Part shown: piece after piece, positions 51,888 to 59,920 of the stretch
How the letters are laid out: the number at the start of each line of letters is the position of its first letter
Position numbering within the stretch: position 1 is the first letter of the stretch
DNA from: Pseudomonas koreensis
Lineage (GTDB): Bacteria > Pseudomonadota > Gammaproteobacteria > Pseudomonadales > Pseudomonadaceae
Direction of reading: 5' to 3'
Assembly: GCF_012986595.1 (NCBI RefSeq)
Contig: NZ_JAAQYM010000005.1
Location: 558,001-622,000 of the forward strand
DNA length: 64,000 nucleotides
Program-made: the position numbers and the translations under genes
Notes under the pieces: model-generated
The model's database searches: none
The model's input: the letters and a program-made list of their open reading frames with translations, nothing else
What the model was told of the DNA's origin: nothing

Positions 51888-53074
51888 ACCAGAACCTGAG
51901 CCAGACCTTCCTGGCGATCACCCGCAACAGTACTGATCTGGAGTGGCTGCAGGGCGCGCTCGCACCGCTGGGCCAGGTGGTCAGCGCCGGGGCCGGCAGC
52001 CTGGACGAGTTGCTGGCGCTGGTCGACGTCACCTTCGCCAGCCTGGTGTTCGTCGGCCTCGACCGCGACCATGTGGTGGCGCAGAGCGCGTTGATCGAAG
52101 GCGCACTGGAAGCCAAGCCGATGCTCGCCATCGTTGCCCTCGGCGATGGCATGGACAACCAACTGGTGCTCAATGCCATGCGCGCCGGTGCCCGGGATTT
52201 CGTAGCGTACGGTTCGCGCGCCAGTGAAGTCGCCGGGCTGGTCCGCCGCCTGAACAAGCGCTTGCCACCGGTGGCCGCCAATACCCAGCTCGGTGGCCTT
52301 ACGGTGTTATACGGCACCCAGAGCAATTCCGATGGCGCACTGTTGGCCAATCACATGGCGCAGGTGGTGCAAAAGAGCGGGCAGCAAACCCTGCTGCTGG
52401 ATCTGGGCCTGCCCCGGGGCGACAGTCTGGCGCTGCTTGGGCTCGAGAGTTCGTTTCACTTCGGCGATGCCTTGCGCCATTTGCGCCGGCTTGACGCCAC
52501 CCTGATCGACAGTGCCTTCACCAGCACTGAAGCGGGCCTGCGGATTCTGGCCTACGCCAACCACGACGAGCCGCTGGAAAGCACCAGCGCCGCCGAGCTG
52601 TACATGCTGCTCAGCGCGTTGCGCCAACATTTCCAGCACATCGTCGTGAACCTCACTGGGCAGTCCGACAGCGAAGCCTTGCGCACGTTTGTCAGCCATT
52701 GCGACAAGCTGATCTGGTACACCGATCAGAACGTGCTCAACTGCCGCCGCAACCTTGCCGTGCTCAACCTGTGGCGCGAGAAAGGCATGAAGCTCGACCA
52801 CGCACGCTTGCTGGTGGACGGCTATCTGGGCAGCGTCGCCCCGGATGCCGAAACCCTCGGCAAGACCTTCAACCTGGAAGTGATCGCGGTGTTGGCGGCC
52901 AACGCCGAAGTGCGCCTCAATGCCAAGAACCAGGGCGTCAGCCTGTTCGAACTGGCCCCGCGGGAAAAACTCACGCAGAGCCTGCGCACGCTCGGCGAAC
53001 GCCTGGCCAAACGCTCCGAAGGTCTGGCCAAGCCCAAGGTCACCTGGTTCGGCCGCTTGCGAGGCACCCCATGA
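51884..53074 (+). CDS. tadZ: Tad pilus ATPase-like protein TadZ/CpaE
   Basis: The 396-residue protein has an N-terminal receiver-like part and a MinD/ParA-type part. The Walker A loop is replaced by LYGTQSNSDGALLANHMA, with no lysine, so ATP binding may be weak or absent. Other parts of the fold are visible (TLLLDLGLPRGDS; HIVVNLTGQSD). TadZ proteins place the Tad machine, often at a pole. It overlaps rcpA by 4 bases and tadA by 4 bases. Confidence 0.85.
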   Translation: MNQNLSQTFLAITRNSTDLEWLQGALAPLGQVVSAGAGSLDELLALVDVTFASLVFVGLDRDHVVAQSALIEGALEAKPMLAIVALGDGMDNQLVLNAMRAGARDFVAYGSRASEVAGLVRRLNKRLPPVAANTQLGGLTVLYGTQSNSDGALLANHMAQVVQKSGQQTLLLDLGLPRGDSLALLGLESSFHFGDALRHLRRLDATLIDSAFTSTEAGLRILAYANHDEPLESTSAAELYMLLSALRQHFQHIVVNLTGQSDSEALRTFVSHCDKLIWYTDQNVLNCRRNLAVLNLWREKGMKLDHARLLVDGYLGSVAPDAETLGKTFNLEVIAVLAANAEVRLNAKNQGVSLFELAPREKLTQSLRTLGERLAKRSEGLAKPKVTWFGRLRGTP

Positions 53075-54339
53075 GCGCGGAAAAGCTGTTCGGCGCGGTG
53101 CAGCATGGCGCGGTCGGTAATACCGATCACGAAGGCCTGAAGCTGGTCCTGCACCGTTACATCATCGACGCCATCGAAGAGTCGGGAAAAAACCTGCTGG
53201 AAGGCTCGCGTCAGTTGCTGGCGCAGTTTGTCACCGACAAGGTCGCCGAATACATCGCCCGTTTGCACCTGGCGATTTCCCGTTATGAGATGGAGCGTCT
53301 GGCCGAGGAAATCGTCGATGAACTCACCGGCTTCGGTCCGCTGGAAGTGCTGTTGCGCGATCCATCGGTGACCGAGATTCTGGTCAACGGCCCACACCGG
53401 GTATTCATCGAGCGCGACGGTGTGCTGCATCAAAGCGACCTGCGCTTTATCGATGCGCATCACGTCGAGCGGGTCATGCAACGGATTCTCGCGCCGCTCG
53501 GACGCCGCCTCGATGAGTCTTCGCCGATGGTCGATGCACGCCTGCCGGACGGCAGTCGGGTCAACGCGATCATCCCGCCGATTGCCCTCGACGGCCCATG
53601 CCTGTCGATCCGCAAGTTTCGCAAGGACATGCTCAAGAGCAGCGATCTGATGGCGATGCAGACCATCGATCTGGCGATTTTCGAATTTCTCCAGGAGGCA
53701 GTAGGCAAGCGCTGCAACGTGCTGATCAGTGGCGGCACCGGCACCGGCAAGACCACGTTGCTGAACATTCTCAGTCAATTGATCAACCCGCACGAACGTC
53801 TGGTGACCATCGAAGACGTCGCCGAATTGCAGCTCGGCCACCCGCACGTGGTGCGTCTGGAAACCCGTCCGCCGAATGCCGAGGGCCACGGTGAGGTGAA
53901 GGCCAGTGACTTGATCCGCAACGCCCTGCGCATGCGTCCCGACCGGATCATTCTCGGCGAGATTCGTGGCGTCGAAGTGGTCGATGTGCTGACCGCGATG
54001 AACACCGGCCACGACGGCTCGATGAGCACCGTGCACGCCAACAATGCGCAGGATGCGCTGCTGCGTCTGGAGACGCTGGTGGGCCTGACCGGACGCTCGA
54101 TCGCCGAGCGCACCTTGCGCCAGATGATCTGTGCCGCCCTCGACGTGATCATCCAGCTGACCCGCATGCCCGACGGTCGGCGCTGCGTCAGCGAAGTGGT
54201 GGAAGTGGTCGGCATTCGTGAAGACGTCTACGTTACCAACACCCTGTTTCGCCTTGATCGGCGCACCGGTTTCGGCTTCCTGCGCGAAGCGGTCAATCCG
54301 GCCGGCGACAAGTTGCGGCACGAGACGAACCTGGGCTGA
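53071..54339 (+). CDS. tadA: Tad pilus assembly ATPase TadA/CpaF
   Basis: The 422-residue protein starts at the ATG at 53071, which overlaps the tadZ stop codon; the longer frame upstream is a shadow inside tadZ. It has Walker A SGGTGTGKTTLLNIL, the Walker B region RPDRIILGEIRGVEV and the conserved HVVRLETRP and STVHANNAQDALLRLE blocks. It powers Flp pilus extension. It is followed by tadB after 18 bases. Confidence 0.94.
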   Translation: MSAEKLFGAVQHGAVGNTDHEGLKLVLHRYIIDAIEESGKNLLEGSRQLLAQFVTDKVAEYIARLHLAISRYEMERLAEEIVDELTGFGPLEVLLRDPSVTEILVNGPHRVFIERDGVLHQSDLRFIDAHHVERVMQRILAPLGRRLDESSPMVDARLPDGSRVNAIIPPIALDGPCLSIRKFRKDMLKSSDLMAMQTIDLAIFEFLQEAVGKRCNVLISGGTGTGKTTLLNILSQLINPHERLVTIEDVAELQLGHPHVVRLETRPPNAEGHGEVKASDLIRNALRMRPDRIILGEIRGVEVVDVLTAMNTGHDGSMSTVHANNAQDALLRLETLVGLTGRSIAERTLRQMICAALDVIIQLTRMPDGRRCVSEVVEVVGIREDVYVTNTLFRLDRRTGFGFLREAVNPAGDKLRHETNLG

Positions 54340-54357
54340 CAGCATGGGACGCACATC

Positions 54358-55242
54358 ATGATCGGACCGGCCATTCTTATCCTGCTTTGTCTGATCCTGC
54401 TCGGGCTGTCGATCTGGTTGTTCCTGCACGGCATCCACAAGACCAGCAACGAACGGGTGCTCAACCGCCTCGCGGCGGGGCAGCCACAACTGGCGGCCGA
54501 GAAACCGGCCTGGGTCGGGCTTGAGCGGATGTTCCTGCGCGCCGGCCTCGGGCGCCCCACCGAGCGTTTCGGCCTGTGGCTGACGTTGTGGGGCGTGGCC
54601 ATCGTCCTCGGTTATCTGCTGGCGAGCTGGGTCGGGCTGCTGGCGATGCTGCTGGCGCCGCCGCTGATCTTGCGCCTGTACATTGCCTGGCTGTACCACC
54701 GCCGGATCAAACGCATGATCGAGCAGTTGCCGCAATTGCTCGACTACACCGTGCGCAGCCTCAAGTCCGGACGCACCCTGAGCGACGCGGTCATGGGCGG
54801 TATCGAGACAAGTGACGATCCACTGAAAAAAGCCATGGGCCGGGTACAGCGCAACGTGCAACTGGGGGTCAATCTGCCGGACGCGGTCAGCGACTTTGCC
54901 GAGCTTTATGAGCAGGATGAGTTGCGCATGTTCGCCCTCGGCCTGAAGGTCAACCATCGCTACGGCGGTAATGCCAGCGAGTTGCTGGAGAACCTGATCA
55001 AGCTGATCCGCGAGCGTGACCAGGGCGCCCGGCAACTGCGCGCGCTCACCGGCGAGACGCGCATGACCGCCTGGGTGCTGGGCTCGCTGCCGGTGATCCT
55101 GGTGAGCTATTTCATGCTGACCAACCCCGGCTACATGCTCGGCATGTGGCACGACTCCGGTGGGCAGACCATGTTGATCATCGCCGTGGTGTTGCAAGTC
55201 ACCGGCTGCCTGGCGCTGTGGCGCATGTTGCGGAGTGTTTGA
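54358..55242 (+). CDS. tadB: Tad inner-membrane platform protein TadB
   Basis: The 294-residue protein has N-terminal and C-terminal membrane segments around a GspF-like cytoplasmic domain (QLPQLLDYTVRSLKSGRTLSDAVMGG). It pairs with TadC to form the inner-membrane platform. tadC starts one base after its stop codon. Confidence 0.92.
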   Translation: MIGPAILILLCLILLGLSIWLFLHGIHKTSNERVLNRLAAGQPQLAAEKPAWVGLERMFLRAGLGRPTERFGLWLTLWGVAIVLGYLLASWVGLLAMLLAPPLILRLYIAWLYHRRIKRMIEQLPQLLDYTVRSLKSGRTLSDAVMGGIETSDDPLKKAMGRVQRNVQLGVNLPDAVSDFAELYEQDELRMFALGLKVNHRYGGNASELLENLIKLIRERDQGARQLRALTGETRMTAWVLGSLPVILVSYFMLTNPGYMLGMWHDSGGQTMLIIAVVLQVTGCLALWRMLRSV

Positions 55243-55243
55243 C

Positions 55244-56128
55244 ATGGTCTATCTCGCCGCCCTGATGCTGTTGCTCGGTGCCCTGTTGCTGGTGGTCAAC
55301 CACCTGCTGACCGAGCGGCGCCGCGTGCGCCAGGTCAACCAACGGTTGCAGGGCCATCTGGTGCGCGAAAACCGTTTCGGCAACTGGCTGCGCGCGTTGG
55401 GCGGCAGCAAGTTCGGCCAGCGTTCGGTGAGCATCGACAGCGAAACCCAGACCTTGCTCAGCCGCCTCGGCTGGCGCCGCGCCAGTGAGCGCTCGCTGTT
55501 CGCTGCCTGCCAGATCGGCACGCCACTGCTGGCTTTGGGACTGGCAATCTTTCTGCAGGAAGTGTTTTTTCCGCACGCCGGCAACCGCTGGATCGTGCCG
55601 ATGCTCGCCACCGGTGCCGGTTACCTGCTGCCCAAGCGGCTGCTGGCGTACGCAGCGGGGCGTCGGCAGAAAATCATCGCGGTGGAGATTTCCACGTTCA
55701 TCCCGTTGCTGCGCATCCTCTTCGAGTCCGGCATGGCGGTCGAACAAGCGTTGCGCGTGCTCAGTACCGAAGGGCAAAAATTGCTGCCGGAACTGACCCG
55801 CGAACTGCGCCTGATTCTGGCCCGGGTCGACTCGGGACTTGAGCTGGGGCAGGAACTGAACAAGGCCTCGGTGATGCTCGCAGTCGATGAATTCACCGAC
55901 ACCTGCGTGATCCTGCAACAGCTGATTCAGCAGGGCGGCGGGGCGATGAAATCGTTGCTGGCACTCAAGCAGTTGCTCGATGACCGCCGCCTGACCCGGC
56001 TGCAGGAATACATTTCGAAGATGTCCGCGAAGATGTCGGTGGTGATGATGCTGTTTCTGTTTCCTGCCTTGCTGATCGTACTGGCCGGCCCGGGGTTCAC
56101 GGCGATTACCCGGGCGTTTGCCAACTGA
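55244..56128 (+). CDS. tadC: Tad inner-membrane platform protein TadC
   Basis: The 294-residue protein starts at the ATG at 55244 with GGAG 8 bases upstream, one base after tadB; a GTG at 55235 inside tadB is less likely. The GspF-like domain (VEISTFIPLLRILFESGMAVEQALRVLS) and C-terminal membrane segments (MSVVMMLFLFPALLIVLAGPGF) are present. Confidence 0.92.
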   Translation: MVYLAALMLLLGALLLVVNHLLTERRRVRQVNQRLQGHLVRENRFGNWLRALGGSKFGQRSVSIDSETQTLLSRLGWRRASERSLFAACQIGTPLLALGLAIFLQEVFFPHAGNRWIVPMLATGAGYLLPKRLLAYAAGRRQKIIAVEISTFIPLLRILFESGMAVEQALRVLSTEGQKLLPELTRELRLILARVDSGLELGQELNKASVMLAVDEFTDTCVILQQLIQQGGGAMKSLLALKQLLDDRRLTRLQEYISKMSAKMSVVMMLFLFPALLIVLAGPGFTAITRAFAN

Positions 56129-56151
56129 CGTTGGCTCATGGAGAGCGTTTG

Positions 56152-56874
56152 ATGAAAGCACTGATTGTCGTGGCAAGTCTGTTGATGCTCGGTGGTTGCG
56201 CCACCGACGGTCAGGCGCCGTGGTCGGCGATGCTGGCGCCGACCAGTTGCAGCAAGCTCGATTCCGAGCAGGAACTGGCCCTGAACCTGGCGGACGATCT
56301 GGCCAACGATGGCAAGCTGCACGCCAGTCTGGCCAACCTGCAAAGCCTGCCCGACAACCTGGCCGAAGTGCGTCTGCGCAAGGCCAAGGTTTATCGCTTG
56401 CTCGGGCGCAATGAGGCCGAGCCGCTGTATCGCGGGCTGCTCGGCACTTGCCTCACGGCCGACGCCGAACATGGCCTGGGTCAGCTCTACGCGGCCCGGG
56501 GCGACAACGGCCAGGCCCAGGCGCACTTGCAGCGGGCGGTGCGCCTGGCGCCGACCAACGACAAGATCCGCAACGACCTGGGCGTGGTTTACCTCAACCA
56601 GTTGCGCCTTGAAGACGCGCGCTTCGAATTCCTCACCGCCATCGAACTCAAGCAGAACGATCAACTGGCGCCGCTGAATCTGGTGACGTTGTTGCTGTAC
56701 CAGAACAACTGGCAGCAAGCCGCCGAAATCGTCAGCCGCGCGCACCTGACGCCGGAGCAGTTCTCCGAAGCCCAGAGCCGCGCGGAAAAACTCAAGGCAC
56801 CGGCCAAGGCTCCGGCAGCGGCCGGCAATCAGGTGGCGGTGGTGGCTGACCCACAACCGTCGACGATCAAGTGA
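56152..56874 (+). CDS. tadD: TPR lipoprotein TadD
   Basis: The 240-residue protein has a lipoprotein signal (LIVVASLLMLGGCA, Cys ~16) and TPR-like repeats (EHGLGQLYAARGDNGQAQAHLQRAVRLAPTNDKIRNDLGVVYLNQL). TadD is a pilotin-like factor that helps the secretin RcpA. It is 23 bases after tadC. Confidence 0.9.
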   Translation: MKALIVVASLLMLGGCATDGQAPWSAMLAPTSCSKLDSEQELALNLADDLANDGKLHASLANLQSLPDNLAEVRLRKAKVYRLLGRNEAEPLYRGLLGTCLTADAEHGLGQLYAARGDNGQAQAHLQRAVRLAPTNDKIRNDLGVVYLNQLRLEDARFEFLTAIELKQNDQLAPLNLVTLLLYQNNWQQAAEIVSRAHLTPEQFSEAQSRAEKLKAPAKAPAAAGNQVAVVADPQPSTIK

Positions 56875-56891
56875 CACTCGGGGAGATCACC

Positions 56892-57164
56892 ATGAACACT
56901 TTGCACCGTGTGTGCTGCCTGACCCTGCTCAGCCTGCCGCTCGCGGCCCAGGCGATCGACGCTGGCCCGGCCTCGGCGCAACAACAGGAAACCGAAGGCT
57001 GGCTGGTGCTGCAAAGCCGCAATAAGGCAGCTTCGCCAAACCCGCAAACCGCCACGGCGACAGAACGCGAACTGGCCATGCAGCGCTGGCTGAAGAAATA
57101 CAAATACGAGATTCCGGATCTCTACGATCCGGATGCCGGTGGCAAGATCGAGACCAAAAATTAG
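56892..57164 (+). CDS. DUF3613 family secreted protein of the tad locus
   Basis: The 90-residue protein starts at the ATG at 56892 with GGGAG upstream. It has a signal peptide (VCCLTLLSLPLAAQA) and a short mature part with EGWLVLQSRNKAAS and ELAMQRWLKKYKYEIPDLYD. It corresponds to PA4298 in PAO1. Function is unknown. It closes the rcpC-tadD operon. Confidence 0.8.
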   Translation: MNTLHRVCCLTLLSLPLAAQAIDAGPASAQQQETEGWLVLQSRNKAASPNPQTATATERELAMQRWLKKYKYEIPDLYDPDAGGKIETKN

Positions 57165-57238
57165 GCCGATTGCCCACGCTTGATCGCTCGCGTCTGTTGG
57201 GGATGGTTGACTTTAAAATTGACGCCATCGCTTTGACT

Positions 57239-57255
57239 TTTTGATGGTATCAAAA
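57239..57255. promoter_or_regulatory. Palindrome upstream of the autotransporter
   Basis: TTTTGAT-GGT-ATCAAAA is a perfect 7+7 inverted repeat, 122 bases before the autotransporter start, in a TTGACTTT-containing AT-rich stretch. It resembles a transcription-factor operator. Confidence 0.35.
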
Positions 57256-57376
57256 TGATGGCTCGTGTACATTCCCCGCGCCCAGACCAGACGATTCTGG
57301 CGGGACGGTAGGGATGCCAGCACCATGTCATTAACCCTGCTGAAACTGTTACTCATGTTTTGGAAGGGAATCTCGC

Positions 57377-59776
57377 GTGAATATCGTTTGCCTGCGTCGC
57401 TCTGTCCTGGCGCTCTCCATCGCCGCCGCAACTTTGCACACCGCCACTGCTGGCGCCGCCGGCGCGAACCTGAATCACGACCTGAGCGGTGGTCCGCTGA
57501 CCAGTAATCTGCAGAACTGGGGGCTGATCACTCTGAGCGGTAACGGCAACATCGCTCCCGTCTCGCAGTTGAGCTCGACCTACGGCGCACAACTCGCCGG
57601 CGTGACGGCGGATCAGTTGCGCAACACCGGCGATATCCGGATTGACGGTGCAAAATTCGGCAACGGTATCAGTTTGGGAACAGCCGGTATGGTGTCGACC
57701 AAAATTGCCGGCGCGCTGATCAACGAAGGCGCTATTTCGGTTCACGGCCTGGCCGACGCCGGCACCTCCAGCGGTATTTCCGATCTCGGCAGCACCTTGG
57801 GCGGTTCGCTGGCCAACAGTGGCAGCATCGACGTCAGCGGCCAGAGCGCCAGCGGCCTGATGCTGGTGCATACCGGCATGACCGGACTGAGCAACCGGGG
57901 CACCATCACCGCCAGCGGTACCGATGCGCTGGGCGTGTTGCTCGATGGCACCACGATGAGCCTGTCGGTCAGCAACATGGGAACGATTCGTGCGACCGGT
58001 GCCAACGCCGAAGCGCTGGTGTTCGAGGGCGCCAAATTCACCCGGCCGGTGGGCTCCAATGGCATTGCCCTGTTCAACAACGGCACCATCTCCGGCGAAG
58101 ACATTGGCGTTCACGTCAGCGGCCAGGCCAGTAACGCACTACCCTTTGGAATCTATCAGCAGTTCGGTCTGATCGAGGGCGGCAAGGCGGCGATCCAGGT
58201 CGATGACGGCGTGAGTTACTTCAGCTTCTACGGCGGCACCGTCCGGGGTGACCTGCTGGGCCTGTCCGGGGTGAAGGTCGACGGTGATGCGATCTTTGAC
58301 GGTTCGACCATCCGTTCCGGTTACGTCACCATCGAAGAGGGCACGCTGACCCTGATGAAGCCACACACCACATTCATCGGCGACTTCGACATGGAGGAGT
58401 CGAACTCGGTGCTGGAGATGTACCTGGGCAACGACACCAACCCAGCGCTGCCCGTGTTGAAAGTCACCGGCACCACCGATATTGCCCCGGGCGCGCAGCT
58501 GCATCTGCTGGCACGTTCCAGTGATTTTCGCGTGAGCCCCGGCGGTACGCGTTACACCCTGATCAGCTCAGGCAATCTGATTGGCGGCAACAACCTGACG
58601 GTGACCTCGTCCTCGGCGTTGCTGGATGTGAAGAGCTTCGGCGTTGACGGCAACGACATCACCAGCGTGGTGACAACCAAGTCGAGCGAGGTGTTGGCCG
58701 AAAACACCCTGGCCGTCGGCGGCAGCACCAACGCGGCGGTGGCGGTGGGTCGCGTGTCGGGCCTGATGTCGCAGCTGGATGAGCAGGATCCGGTGTATCA
58801 GGCATTCGCCAACGCCAGCACCGATGCGCAACTCGCGCGCTTGTCCGAGTCCCTCAGCCCGGATGTCAGCCGCGGCGTATTGCATGCCACGACCAACAGC
58901 CAGACGCTGGTGTCGGGGGTGATCAACGAGCGCTCCAGCCGCGCGCGCAACGGCGATTCGGCGACTGACAAGGGTGTCTGGCTGCAGTCCCTGAGCAGCG
59001 ATGCCAACCAGGACGAGCGCCGCGGCGTTGCCGGTTATGACGCCGACAGCCACGGGGTCGCGGTCGGTGCCGATGGTCAGTTGAACGCTGATACGACCCT
59101 GGGTCTGGCCTACAGCTACCTCGACAGCGACGTGAAGTCCGATCTGGGCAACAAGACCAAAGTCACCGGGCATGCGCTGACGCTGTACAGCAACTGGGTG
59201 CATGACAACTGGTTCGTTGACGCTTCGCTGATGTACGGCTGGAACGACAACGCGTCCAAACGCTACATCGCCGGCACCCAGGCCAAGGCTGACTACGACA
59301 GCGATGTGTTCGGGGTCAGCGCACTGGCCGGTTACAGTCTGCGCCTGATGCCTGACGTGGTGCTCGAGCCACAAGTCGGCGCGCGTTACGCCAATGTGGG
59401 GATGGATGCCTATCGCGAAAAAGGCAGTTCGGCGTCATTGACCGTCGGCAGTCAGCGCTATGAGGTTGGCGAGATGGGCGTCGGTGCACGTCTGGCAGCG
59501 GCGTTCGCGGTCGGCACTGGCAGCCTGGAACCTGAAGCAAAAGTCATGGCCTGGCACGACTTCGTTGGCGACAAGGTCGCTACCCAATCGTCGTTTGTGC
59601 TGGGCGGCGATTCATTCACCAGCCGTGGTACGACGCCGGTGCGTGACAGCTATGAGCTGGGGCTGGGCGCCAACTATCGCATGGGCGCGTGGAGCGTCGG
59701 TGGCTCCTACAACTACGTGACGGCCAGCGGTTTTGATTCCGACGGTTTCACCGCGAAGGTGCGTTACGCGTTCTGA
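57377..59776 (+). CDS. Classical (type V) autotransporter adhesin-like protein
   Basis: The 799-residue protein starts at the GTG at 57377 with GGGA upstream. It has a signal peptide (SVLALSIAAATLHTATAGAAG). The passenger (~25-500) has repeated N-x-G-x-I beta-helix turns such as NTGDIRIDG, NEGAISVHG, NSGSIDVSG, NRGTITASG and NNGTISGED. The C-terminal ~290 residues form the 12-strand beta barrel, ending in an aromatic (VRYAF). It is predicted to be displayed at the cell surface; the target is unknown. It lies downstream of the tad operon behind a 212-base gap and is followed by a REPIN. Confidence 0.9.
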   Translation: MNIVCLRRSVLALSIAAATLHTATAGAAGANLNHDLSGGPLTSNLQNWGLITLSGNGNIAPVSQLSSTYGAQLAGVTADQLRNTGDIRIDGAKFGNGISLGTAGMVSTKIAGALINEGAISVHGLADAGTSSGISDLGSTLGGSLANSGSIDVSGQSASGLMLVHTGMTGLSNRGTITASGTDALGVLLDGTTMSLSVSNMGTIRATGANAEALVFEGAKFTRPVGSNGIALFNNGTISGEDIGVHVSGQASNALPFGIYQQFGLIEGGKAAIQVDDGVSYFSFYGGTVRGDLLGLSGVKVDGDAIFDGSTIRSGYVTIEEGTLTLMKPHTTFIGDFDMEESNSVLEMYLGNDTNPALPVLKVTGTTDIAPGAQLHLLARSSDFRVSPGGTRYTLISSGNLIGGNNLTVTSSSALLDVKSFGVDGNDITSVVTTKSSEVLAENTLAVGGSTNAAVAVGRVSGLMSQLDEQDPVYQAFANASTDAQLARLSESLSPDVSRGVLHATTNSQTLVSGVINERSSRARNGDSATDKGVWLQSLSSDANQDERRGVAGYDADSHGVAVGADGQLNADTTLGLAYSYLDSDVKSDLGNKTKVTGHALTLYSNWVHDNWFVDASLMYGWNDNASKRYIAGTQAKADYDSDVFGVSALAGYSLRLMPDVVLEPQVGARYANVGMDAYREKGSSASLTVGSQRYEVGEMGVGARLAAAFAVGTGSLEPEAKVMAWHDFVGDKVATQSSFVLGGDSFTSRGTTPVRDSYELGLGANYRMGAWSVGGSYNYVTASGFDSDGFTAKVRYAF

Positions 59777-59794
59777 TACACGCCACGTAAAACC

Positions 59795-59884
59795 TGTGGG
59801 AGCGAGCCTGCTCGCGAAGAGGGCGTGTCAGTCGACCAAACGGTTGGCTGATCCACGACTTTCGCGAGCAGGCTCGCTCCTACA
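59795..59884. repeat. REPIN-type inverted repeat, family B copy 2
   Basis: 24-base arms containing GGGAGCGAGCCTGCTCGCGA (59795-59818) and the complement (59861-59884), one mismatch at the outer end. The same arms occur at 38677-38765. Confidence 0.85.
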
Positions 59885-59920
59885 CTGTTTTGCCTCAGGC
59901 TGAAAATGTGATTCCGGCCC

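Noticed and set aside
52822..55245. A long minus-strand open frame (807 codons) across tadZ-tadB
   Set aside because: Its composition is rich in Gln, His and Arg with no known domain, and it lies antisense to four well-supported tad genes; it is a high-GC shadow.
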